From contig CACWZP010000016.1 in NCBI GenBank assembly GCA_902765395.1, positions 50,205-114,204 on the forward strand: a stretch of 64,000 nucleotides of DNA, written 5' to 3'. The notes under the pieces are model-generated. The model saw only the letters and a list, made by a program, of their open reading frames with translations, had not been told where the DNA came from and ran no database searches. Below are positions 44,983-52,339 of the stretch, one piece after another. The position numbers and the translations under genes were made by a program. This DNA comes from an uncultured Eubacteriales bacterium (GTDB lineage Bacteria; Bacillota; Clostridia; Christensenellales; Aristaeellaceae). Position 1 is the stretch's first letter. Each line of letters starts with the position of its first letter.

Positions 44983-46110
44983 TCAATCCAAGTAATCAAC
45001 ATATAGGGCCAGCTGTTTTTCCGCAAACGCGACAGCGTCTTGTAATTGCTTTTTATTCAGCAGGCAATCCGAATAAGGAGCAATTTTCTCCATAGCCATT
45101 GCGTCATCCAAGGTAATGAGCCCCTTCCCTATGCTGGTTAGAGTGCCAAGGGTCTTAATCCCTGCCTTTGAAAAGTCAACGGTCATCATGGTATCCGTGA
45201 TTGCAACGATTGGCCCATCTCCAAATACACGATGATGGACAATGACGCCAGGTTTAATGATCTCATCCAACAGCCGCTTGCCCTCTTCGACGGGAAGCAA
45301 ACGTTCCTTGGCCTTTGATAACTCGGCAGAAAGCCGCGCCGCCTTTTCCTTGCGCTCTTGCATGAGCTTGCGTTCATCGTTCTTCGGAACAACAAAATGA
45401 ATTCCGTGGAACAGGTTGTAGGTGGAACAACAATAAATCATGTCAAAGAGAAGGATGTGCTTATTGGTATCGGGATGCATGCCAAGTGGGTCAATGTCAA
45501 ACCTGCTGGCGGCTGTCGCCAAAAGCGGCTGATTGGCATTGATGGCTTCGAGAACCTCATCACACATCCGAAAGTACACGTCAAGCCTGGTATTGGCACC
45601 ATATCCCCAGTCGTCATAGAACTCTATGCAATCCGCAAATTTCCGTGCATGGCTTGCTTTATACAAATAGTTATGATCCGGGTCATAGAGGAACATATAG
45701 CCCGTCACAGAATGCATATCATCGTTGTACAGAAAACTCTCTGGATAATACTTTTCGCGAAGAGCAGCGCTCTTTTCCAGAAACATACTGACCTTCTCTT
45801 GCTTTGAGTAATCGTCCTCCCGGAACAAATCGAGGAACATCTGCCGTACTGTGGCAGGCTCCCTCTCGGCGAACTTGCACAGGCCGTGGAACGGCTGGGT
45901 ATAACTATCAATGACATTACGGCTGTGCTTTTTGACTGCATACAGCTTCGCGGGAAGCTTGTCGTCAGAAGCTGATAGGGCCACGTCCATCATGGGCTTG
46001 AATTGCTTAGCAATCTGCCATTTATAGTATTCCTGATGAACGCTATTGTTCGTCATTTCAAATTTGTCAATATAGTGGTTGACAATCTGCTGAAAATTAG
46101 CCAAGTTCAT
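44983..46110 (-). CDS. Unknown protein with a C-terminal Tudor-like (UvrD/PcrA-tail) segment, AT-rich
   Basis: This 375-residue protein is encoded by visibly AT-richer DNA than its neighbours, with codons such as aat, aaa and att. The C-terminal part has PGVIVHHRVFGDGPIVAI, then VDFSKAGIKTL. This resembles the Tudor-like tail of UvrD/PcrA helicases (DUF3553), a nucleic-acid or RNA-polymerase-binding module. The N-terminal 250 residues (EREPATVRQMFLDLF, YYPESFLYNDD, FLYDPDHNYLYKASHA) match no family I know. It stands alone with GGAGG 9 nt before the ATG. Composition suggests recent transfer, and a defence-related role is possible but unproven. Confidence 0.7.
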   Translation of the reverse strand: MNLANFQQIVNHYIDKFEMTNNSVHQEYYKWQIAKQFKPMMDVALSASDDKLPAKLYAVKKHSRNVIDSYTQPFHGLCKFAEREPATVRQMFLDLFREDDYSKQEKVSMFLEKSAALREKYYPESFLYNDDMHSVTGYMFLYDPDHNYLYKASHARKFADCIEFYDDWGYGANTRLDVYFRMCDEVLEAINANQPLLATAASRFDIDPLGMHPDTNKHILLFDMIYCCSTYNLFHGIHFVVPKNDERKLMQERKEKAARLSAELSKAKERLLPVEEGKRLLDEIIKPGVIVHHRVFGDGPIVAITDTMMTVDFSKAGIKTLGTLTSIGKGLITLDDAMAMEKIAPYSDCLLNKKQLQDAVAFAEKQLALYVDYLD

Positions 46111-46253
46111 ATGGAATAGTCCTCCATAATGCAGATGATGAGACAGCAAAATTATAACGCTTCCGTTCGTAAAAATCAACGCTGATTACATCGACCAGAA
46201 AGGCCTATAACCACATAAAATCAATTCAGATCGGTACTATCAGTAGATGGCAT

Positions 46254-46285
46254 AAAAAGCCGCTGACTTTCGCCAGCGGCTTTTA
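46254..46285 (-). terminator. Terminator of ilvE
   Basis: AAAAGCCGCTG and CAGCGGCTTTT pair around a 8-nt loop, with T-rich ends on both strands. It lies 6 bp after the ilvE stop. Confidence 0.88.
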
Positions 46286-46291
46286 TTGTTA

Positions 46292-47362
46292 TCAGTCGGC
46301 TCTCACCCTCCAGCCGAACTCGTCCGCCAGCTTGCCGGTCTGGATGCCGGTGATGGTGTCGTACAGCTTCTGAGTCACCGGGCCGATGGAGCCGTCGCCG
46401 ATGGTCATGACCTCGTCCATGTAGCGCAGCTTTCCCACGGGGCTGATGACGGCGGCGGTGCCGGTGCCGAAGACCTCCTCCAGCTTGCCGGTCTTCTGGG
46501 CCTCGATCAGCTCGTCCACGGACACCTTGCGCTCCTCCACCTCCATGCCCCAGTGGCGGCACAGGTGCAGCACGCTGTTGCGGGTGATGCCGGGCAGGAT
46601 GGAGCCGTTCAGCATGGGCGTGACGATCTTGCCGTCGATCTTGAACATGATGTTCATGGCGCCGACTTCCTCGATGTACTTGCGCTCCACGCCGTCCAGC
46701 CACAGCACCTGGCTGTAGCCGCCGTCATGGGCCTTCACCTGGGCGATCAGGGACGCGGCGTAGTTGCCGCCGGTCTTGGCAAAGCCGATGCCGCCGCGAA
46801 CGGCGCGCACGTACTCGTCCTCGATCCAGATGCCCACGGGCGCCAGGCCGCTCTCGTAGTAGGCGCCGGAGGGGCTGAGGATGACGATAAACAGATAGGT
46901 CTTGCTGGGGGCCACGCCCAGGAACTCATCGGTGGCGATGATGAACGGGCGGATGTACAGGCTGGTGCCCGGCTCGGTGGGGATCCAGTCCTTGTCGATG
47001 GCCACGACTTCCTTGATGGCCTGCACGAAGTCCTCCTCCGGGATCCGCGGGATGCACAGGCGGTCGTTGGAATTGTTGGCGCGCTTGGCGTTCATGTCCG
47101 GGCGGAACAGGTAGGCTTCGCCGTTCGCGCCGCGATAGGCCTTCAGGCCCTCGAACATGGTCTGGCCGTAGTGGAACACCATGGCGGAGGGGTCCAGCTC
47201 GATCTTCTGGTAGGGCACGATGCGGGCGTCATGCCAGCCCTGGCCCTCGGTGTAGTTCATGATGAACATGTGGTCGGTGAAGATGTGGCCGAAGCCCAGC
47301 TTCTGGCCCGGTGCCGGCTTGGCCTTGGGGGCCGTGGTGCGCTCGACGCGGATATTCAGCAT
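46292..47362 (-). CDS. ilvE: Branched-chain amino acid aminotransferase
   Basis: This 356-residue fold-type IV PLP enzyme has the lysine region GGIGFAKTGGNYAASL, then SQVLWLDG and EEVGAMNIMF. The segment VFHYGQTMFEGLKAY is a hallmark of IlvE. It transfers amino groups between glutamate and the keto acids of Leu, Ile and Val. The start at 47362 follows GGAG; the 96-nt upstream extension is unsupported. I see no T-box or other recognised riboswitch before it. Confidence 0.94.
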   Translation of the reverse strand: MLNIRVERTTAPKAKPAPGQKLGFGHIFTDHMFIMNYTEGQGWHDARIVPYQKIELDPSAMVFHYGQTMFEGLKAYRGANGEAYLFRPDMNAKRANNSNDRLCIPRIPEEDFVQAIKEVVAIDKDWIPTEPGTSLYIRPFIIATDEFLGVAPSKTYLFIVILSPSGAYYESGLAPVGIWIEDEYVRAVRGGIGFAKTGGNYAASLIAQVKAHDGGYSQVLWLDGVERKYIEEVGAMNIMFKIDGKIVTPMLNGSILPGITRNSVLHLCRHWGMEVEERKVSVDELIEAQKTGKLEEVFGTGTAAVISPVGKLRYMDEVMTIGDGSIGPVTQKLYDTITGIQTGKLADEFGWRVRAD

Positions 47363-47480
47363 TGTGAATCGCTCCAATCTGCAATTTATTGGGTACCGAC
47401 TTGCATTTATGATACCGCGGTAAATCGCGAAAATCAAGGGGAAAGGGCGATTTTTCATTCTATGTTTACATTAACTCCCC

Positions 47481-47509
47481 TTGCAATCCCCCGCCCATGC
47501 AGATATAAT
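47481..47509 (+). promoter_or_regulatory. Promoter of queT
   Basis: TTGCAA (47481-47486) and TATAAT (47504-47509) with a 17-bp spacer. The transcript should begin near 47516. Confidence 0.75.
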
Positions 47510-47543
47510 AGCAACCGTCAATTGAATACGAGACAGTTCGAAG

Positions 47544-47689
47544 TCCTCCTGTCTGACGGACGCGCAGGCGTCCCGAAAAAACAAAACCAGGTAGCGCGCC
47601 GGATCAAGGCGCCTGTGAGGGCATGGAAAACCATGTCCTCATTGATTCATGGGGGATTTCCCTGTCCGATCAGACAGGAGGATTCCCCC
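47544..47689 (+). promoter_or_regulatory. Structured leader of queT, candidate preQ1 riboswitch
   Basis: TCCTCCTGTCTGA (47544-47556) is perfectly complementary to TCAGACAGGAGGA (47670-47682), which contains the ribosome binding site. Between them lie hairpins GGACGC-GCAG-GCGTCC, GCGCC/GGCGC and TGAGGGCATGG-AAAA-CCATGTCCTCA. A competing hairpin pairs TCATGGGGGA with TCCCCCATGA over the start codon, and CCTGTC with GACAGG. This is the layout of an RNA switch controlling translation. preQ1-III riboswitches precede queT in clostridia, so that class is the likeliest, but I cannot confirm its consensus. Confidence 0.6.
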
Positions 47690-48211
47690 ATGACTTATTC
47701 CGACAACAGGTATCGCTTCACCACCCTTTCCATCGTGCGGGCCGGGCTGATCGCCGCGCTTTATGTGGTGTTGACGATGATCTTCCAGCCCATCAGCTTC
47801 GGCGCGATTCAGTTCCGCGTGGCCGAGGCGTTGACCCTCATGCCCATACTGACCGTGGACGCCGTGCCCGGGCTGTTCGTGGGCTGCCTGCTGGCCAACT
47901 GGCTGGGCGGCGGCGTATGGTTCGACGTGGCGCTGGGCTCCGTCGCCACGCTGCTGGCCGCACTGTGCAGCCGGAAATTCCGCTCCAGGCCCATCCTGGC
48001 CGCCCTCTTCCCCACCGTGTTCAACGGCCTGATCGTGGGCCCGGTGGTATACTTCGCCTACGTGCGCGCCCCCGGCGACCCCGTGAGCGCGGGCACGCTG
48101 CTGTTCAACATGGCCACGGTGGCCTTCGGCGAGCTGGTCGTGTGCTACGTGCTGGGCCTGCCCCTGCTGTACGGGCTGAAGAAGCTGCCGGAGAACGTGC
48201 TGGGAGAATAA
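47690..48211 (+). CDS. queT: QueT-family transporter for queuosine precursors
   Basis: The 173-residue membrane protein has the QueT segments IFQPISFGAIQFRVAEALTLMP, DAVPGLFVGCLLANWLGG and FPTVFNGLIVGPVVYFAY. It is probably the substrate component of an ECF-type importer of preQ0 or preQ1. ECF energy subunits are not in the window. The start at 47690 has AGGAGGA 7-8 nt upstream, inside the leader fold. Confidence 0.9.
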   Translation: MTYSDNRYRFTTLSIVRAGLIAALYVVLTMIFQPISFGAIQFRVAEALTLMPILTVDAVPGLFVGCLLANWLGGGVWFDVALGSVATLLAALCSRKFRSRPILAALFPTVFNGLIVGPVVYFAYVRAPGDPVSAGTLLFNMATVAFGELVVCYVLGLPLLYGLKKLPENVLGE

Positions 48212-48263
48212 GGTTCATCACGGAAGTCTGTGGAACGAACTTGATGTGGCAAAGAAACACAGT

Positions 48264-48338
48264 GTACAGATCCTTCGCTTCGCTCAGGATGACAACGAAT
48301 CGAGCCCTGTCATCCTGAGCGAAGCGAAGGATCTGTAC
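48264..48338. repeat. Perfect 31-bp inverted repeat, GATCCTTCG family
   Basis: Arms 48264-48294 and 48308-48338 are exact reverse complements with a 13-nt spacer. The core ccttcgcttcgctcaggatg is a dispersed repeat, also present in diverged form at 61045-61132. It may end the queT transcript. Confidence 0.85.
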
Positions 48339-48429
48339 TTTTCATTGTCTAACCACATTGTGAAAAGCATCTTGTGGATTATTCTGATGCTTTATCCGGC
48401 GCTTTCCCACGAAGAGCCGGAGTTTATCA

Positions 48430-49383
48430 CTACCGCTTCTCTCCCCGCCTGCCCACCGCCGCGGCGACGGTCAACACCAGCCACACCGCCAGCGCCACGG
48501 CCAGGAAACCGATGACGGCATAGGGCCAGGAGAAGCTGAGCCGGTGCTGGAAGGGGGCCTCCGGAACGAACCAGTCCTCCGCCCGCAGGGCGAACGCCGC
48601 CTGGAAGCCGTAGTCCCCGCCGCGCTGGTAGGGTCCCGCCAGCTTGAGCGCGCCGGTGGCGTTGTAGGCGTTGATGTTGATGATGAGCGTCACCAGGTTC
48701 ACCACAAGTGAAACCCCCGCGGCGATCAGCAGGCGGAGCCTGCGCCCCGTACGGCGCTCCTCGCCCAGCTGTTCGTCCCGGACCTCCGCGTCGGCGCGGC
48801 TGACGATGTAATCCTCCACCAGGTCGTAGTCCTCCGGCGGCACGAAGATCATGCTCCGGAAGACCGCCCGCTTGAGCACCAGCAGGTCGTTCTCCCGGCG
48901 ACGGACGACGCGCCGCACCCAGGAGAAATAGCAGGTGCTGTTCCGGGTGCTGTTGTACAGGTTCGTGGACGTGCCCAGCGCCTGGCCCGCGTGGCCCGTA
49001 GCGAGGCCCGCCACCAGTGCCACCGCCGCCAGCGCGTCGGTGGTGCTCTGCTCCTTCGGGGTGTAGACCTGGGTCACCAGCTCGTCCGTCATCACGAAGT
49101 GCATCGGCATCACGCCCCGGTACGCCAGCAGCATGATCCCATAGATCAACAGGCCCACGGCCGTGAAGCCGCCCGCGAAGACCAGCCCCATGAACCAGCC
49201 GGGGACGCCGGCCCAGTCGCCCAGCGCCATGGCGAACAGGCCCATGGCCAGGCCGATGGCGGCGATGATCTTCATCATCATGCTGAATACCGCCCGGTTG
49301 CGGCGCAGGTCCAGCGGATACGTCCAGCGCAGCGCGCCGTTCTCGTCCACCGTCACCCGGTATTTCAGGTCCTGCCCTTCCAT
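48430..49383 (-). CDS. Membrane protein with YcxB/PH-like loop
   Basis: This 317-residue protein has two hydrophobic hairpins, near residues 35-85 and 215-240, plus a C-terminal helix (about 290-312). The cytoplasmic part between them contains YFSWVRRVVRRRENDLLVLKRAVFR and then FVPPEDYDLVEDYI. This resembles the YcxB-like (PH-like) domain of unknown function. It is last in a run of three minus-strand genes with the two CPEQ-domain secreted proteins, so it may be part of the same export or envelope unit. Confidence 0.6.
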   Translation of the reverse strand: MEGQDLKYRVTVDENGALRWTYPLDLRRNRAVFSMMMKIIAAIGLAMGLFAMALGDWAGVPGWFMGLVFAGGFTAVGLLIYGIMLLAYRGVMPMHFVMTDELVTQVYTPKEQSTTDALAAVALVAGLATGHAGQALGTSTNLYNSTRNSTCYFSWVRRVVRRRENDLLVLKRAVFRSMIFVPPEDYDLVEDYIVSRADAEVRDEQLGEERRTGRRLRLLIAAGVSLVVNLVTLIININAYNATGALKLAGPYQRGGDYGFQAAFALRAEDWFVPEAPFQHRLSFSWPYAVIGFLAVALAVWLVLTVAAAVGRRGEKR

Positions 49384-49414
49384 GTCCGTTCCTCCGTTCT
49401 CCCGTCCGCAGCCG

Positions 49415-50482
49415 TCACTCGCCCTGCTGCATGCAGCGTACCAGGTCGTCCAGCGCCGTCAGGGTGTCCCCGCCCTCGCCGTTGATCGTCTTGGCGGTGT
49501 AGATCACGGTGCCCTGGGTCGTGCTCTCGATGATGCGCAGCAAGTCGATCAGATAGCCCTGCAGCCGGTAGGTGTACAGCCCGGCGGGCAGCTTCTTGCC
49601 GCCCACGTCGTAGTACTCATACTCCACGTAAGACACCAGGTCGTCGCCATACTGCTGCTGGATGTGGGGCGTGTACTGCTCGCGGATGTACTCGGCGGGC
49701 TCGCCAATGACATCGCCGGTGCGGTAGATCAGCACATAGGGGATCTTGCCCTCGCCGCTCAGGCTGACGTACAGGCCGTCTTCCTCGTCGTAAAGGGCGC
49801 TGAAGGCCGGGTCCACCGCGGTGGTGAAGCCCAGCTCCGGACAGGCAACGGCCTTCAATCCTGCGGTATCCGGCGCGCCCTCCGGGTTCTGGGGATGGCT
49901 GTCGTCGCAGCCGGGCTCGCTGTCGCCGGGGATGCCGTTTGCGTAGTAATCCGCGTCGGGCTGGTAGCAGTAAGCCGCGATGGCCAGCGCGGACAGGCAG
50001 TCCTCGCTGTCATCGGCATAGTAGCGGGCCTCGTAGCGCACGAAGCCGTCCTCCCGCAGGTCGAACACGCACAGGCAGTTGCGCTCGCGGCCGTTGGCGG
50101 TGTAGGCGTACATCACGCCCGGCATCTGGATGCCGGAGACGGTGTAGGTCTGGAACTCGCCCACGCTGAGCAGGTCGCCGCCCAGGCTGTCCTGCATCTG
50201 GGGCGTGAAGGCGTTTTCAAAGTAGCCCTGGGCGTTGAACTGGCTGCCGGGGCCGTCGGCCCGGGCGATCATCAGCCAGGGGCTGTCCGCGTCATTGCCC
50301 AGGTCGATGTACAGCCCCGCCTCCTCGAAATACCAATTCAGGCCGGGGGCCGTGAGGGTGGAAAAGCCCTGCTCGGGGCAGCTGACCACCTGATAGCCCG
50401 CGTCCCCGTCCTCGGCGACGCCCACGGCCGGCATCGAAGCCGCCAGCAGCAGCGCCACAAGCATCGAAATGAATCTGCGCAC
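49415..50482 (-). CDS. Secreted protein with two CPEQ-type repeat domains
   Basis: The 355-residue protein has a signal peptide (RRFISMLVALLLAASMPAVGVA). Two homologous domains of about 150 residues follow. They start SCPEQGFSTL and ACPELGFTTA, continue with G-L-Y-[IV]-[DS]-L and ...FTPQMQ/YTPHIQQQYGDDL, and finish with a two-strand M-P-G-V-[MQ]-Y-x-Y-type segment. The same domain occurs once in the 50504-52114 product. I recognise no known family. Translation starts at GTG with AAGGAGG upstream. Confidence 0.65.
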   Translation of the reverse strand: MRRFISMLVALLLAASMPAVGVAEDGDAGYQVVSCPEQGFSTLTAPGLNWYFEEAGLYIDLGNDADSPWLMIARADGPGSQFNAQGYFENAFTPQMQDSLGGDLLSVGEFQTYTVSGIQMPGVMYAYTANGRERNCLCVFDLREDGFVRYEARYYADDSEDCLSALAIAAYCYQPDADYYANGIPGDSEPGCDDSHPQNPEGAPDTAGLKAVACPELGFTTAVDPAFSALYDEEDGLYVSLSGEGKIPYVLIYRTGDVIGEPAEYIREQYTPHIQQQYGDDLVSYVEYEYYDVGGKKLPAGLYTYRLQGYLIDLLRIIESTTQGTVIYTAKTINGEGGDTLTALDDLVRCMQQGE

Positions 50483-50503
50483 GGTATTCGCCTCCTTGAT
50501 GTT

Positions 50504-52114
50504 CTATCGGGTGATGGTGTAGTCCACGCCCTTGAGGTAGTAATCCTGGGTGGCGTCGTCGATGATCTGCAGGTTGGGGTTGTCGTAGGCATAGGGGTTC
50601 AGGCTGTACTCGTCCCAGAAACCCGTCTCCGCCCGGTACACCTCCCCGGTCACGCTGTCGTAGAGCCGGTCATAGCCCAGCGTGGCATCGCTGCGCTGCT
50701 GGGAGAGGATGTCGTAAGTGGTCTCGCGGCTGGACCAGGCGTCGTTGCAGCGGTCGTAGGCGGCCTGCAGGTTCTCGTTCATCTGCCGGATGATCTCGGC
50801 CTCCTCCCCGGCGGCGCGGATGCTCTGGCGCACGAATTCCTCGTTGTAGCGGAAGGAGGTCACGCAGCGGTTCAGCACGTCCTCCAGCTCGATCAGCTCG
50901 CCCTCGGGCGCCATGAAGCCCATGGCGTCATAGACGATGTCGGGGCTGATGTCCACGCCGTTCATGTACAGGCTGGTCCCGATGCGGGTGGGCTGGGCGG
51001 TGATCCAGCCCTCGCAGGCCACGCCCCGCTCGGAGTTGAAGACCACGCGCACCAGGGAGTTGTCGTAGCAGGTGGGCATGCAGGCCAGGCCGCTGGGCTT
51101 CACCTCCAGCACCCGGGCGTCGTACACCTCCGGGCAGGCGTTGTAATCCAGGAACTGGCTGTTGCCCGCGTACTTCTTGCCGTACTCCCGCAGGTCGGCC
51201 AGGTGCTGCACATAGCAGGCCACCGTCAGCTCCTCCAGCGCCGGGGCGTCGGCGAAGGCGGCGTACATGAAGTCCAGCCCGGCGTACTGCCCGTACCAGT
51301 CCTTGGCCGCCTGGCTGCGCAGGAAGGGCTGCGCCTTGCCCGCGCGGAAGTAGGTGCGCTCGGGGCAGTCGGGGTCGTAGGCCCGCACGGACAGGTCCGC
51401 GGCGGAGGTGCCGGTGGTGACGATCTTCCAGCCCACGGGCACCTCCATGGAGAAGCGGCCGTCGTCGTAGGTATAGGTTTCGGACACGATGGGCTGGACA
51501 GGCGCGGCGTGAATGGCCGCCCCGGCGGAGGTGTCGTCACTGCCGCCGTCCGTGGGCGCGGGCTCCGGGGACGCCTCGTCGTAGCCGTCCGCGCTGTCCC
51601 GGTAGAAGTTCACCGCGATGGCCAGCGCCTCCAGCGTGGCCTCCGGGTCGTCCTGGCGATACTTGGCCGTATAGCACACGTTGCCGCCGAAGCGGGTGTC
51701 GAACACCCGCAGCAGCACCACGGGCACGTCCCCCACCAGGTAAGTGTACTGCACGCCGGGCATGTCCACGCCCTGCACGGTGTAGGTCTGGAACGCGCCC
51801 ACCTCGATCAGCCTGTCGCCGTAGTCAGCCTGCATCTCGGGGGTGAACACGTCCCGGAAGTAGCCCTCGACATCGCCGCCGCCCCCGCGATTGCGATAGA
51901 TCAGCAGATAGGGAATGCTCCCCTCGCCGTCCAGCCACAGGTTCAGCCCGGTGTCGTCCATCCAGGCCCAGGGCAGGCCCTCCCGGCAGGCGGTGACAAA
52001 GTCCTGCTCGGGGCACTTCATCAGCTGGAGCCGGGTGTCTTCGCCCTCCGCGCCCGCGGCCGCGCCGCACAGCACCAGCACCAGCATCAGTATCGCGCAC
52101 ATCATTCGCTTCAT
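50504..52114 (-). CDS. Secreted protein with one CPEQ-type domain and a large C-terminal region
   Basis: The 536-residue protein has a signal peptide (KRMMCAILMLVLVLCGAAAGA). A CPEQ-type domain follows (about 28-170, KCPEQDFVTA, FTPEMQADYGDRL, MPGVQYTYLV), then a linker and a C-terminal part of about 340 residues with YDDGRFSMEVPVGW, which resembles PsbP/secreted beta domains. The cysteine in the signal region (VLCGA) could be a lipobox but lacks the usual spacing. It is the first gene of the three-gene run, divergent from the tandem-HTH regulator. GGGAGGG precedes the start at 52114. Confidence 0.6.
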   Translation of the reverse strand: MKRMMCAILMLVLVLCGAAAGAEGEDTRLQLMKCPEQDFVTACREGLPWAWMDDTGLNLWLDGEGSIPYLLIYRNRGGGGDVEGYFRDVFTPEMQADYGDRLIEVGAFQTYTVQGVDMPGVQYTYLVGDVPVVLLRVFDTRFGGNVCYTAKYRQDDPEATLEALAIAVNFYRDSADGYDEASPEPAPTDGGSDDTSAGAAIHAAPVQPIVSETYTYDDGRFSMEVPVGWKIVTTGTSAADLSVRAYDPDCPERTYFRAGKAQPFLRSQAAKDWYGQYAGLDFMYAAFADAPALEELTVACYVQHLADLREYGKKYAGNSQFLDYNACPEVYDARVLEVKPSGLACMPTCYDNSLVRVVFNSERGVACEGWITAQPTRIGTSLYMNGVDISPDIVYDAMGFMAPEGELIELEDVLNRCVTSFRYNEEFVRQSIRAAGEEAEIIRQMNENLQAAYDRCNDAWSSRETTYDILSQQRSDATLGYDRLYDSVTGEVYRAETGFWDEYSLNPYAYDNPNLQIIDDATQDYYLKGVDYTITR

Positions 52115-52190
52115 GGTGGATCCCTCCCGCATTTGGTTGGTAATTGGACGTGGCATGCACCACCCCGGTTCCGGATATTGGAAAAGGGTG

Positions 52191-52219
52191 TTGCGCCAGC
52201 GTAACTTCTGTGTTATGAT
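52191..52219 (+). promoter_or_regulatory. Promoter of the tandem-HTH regulator
   Basis: TTGCGC (52191-52196) and TATGAT (52214-52219), 17-bp spacer, TGT before the -10. It lies in the 225-bp divergent region 52115-52339. Confidence 0.55.
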
Positions 52220-52339
52220 ATTCAACAGCATAGGTTTCCCATATACTTATCATACCTTTGGCACGGGCGCTGCGCCAGATTGTTGCCGGGTCTGTCAATG
52301 ACCTCTCCGGCAAATCGCCCGGCCATCAGGAGGCACCGC

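Noticed and set aside
44874-45095. Short plus-strand ORF of 73 codons beside the AT-rich gene
   Set aside because: It has no ribosome binding site and overlaps the 3' end of the opposite gene.
47363-47480. T-box leader before ilvE
   Set aside because: No T-box sequence or specifier-loop hairpin is visible, and the queT promoter occupies the region on the other strand.
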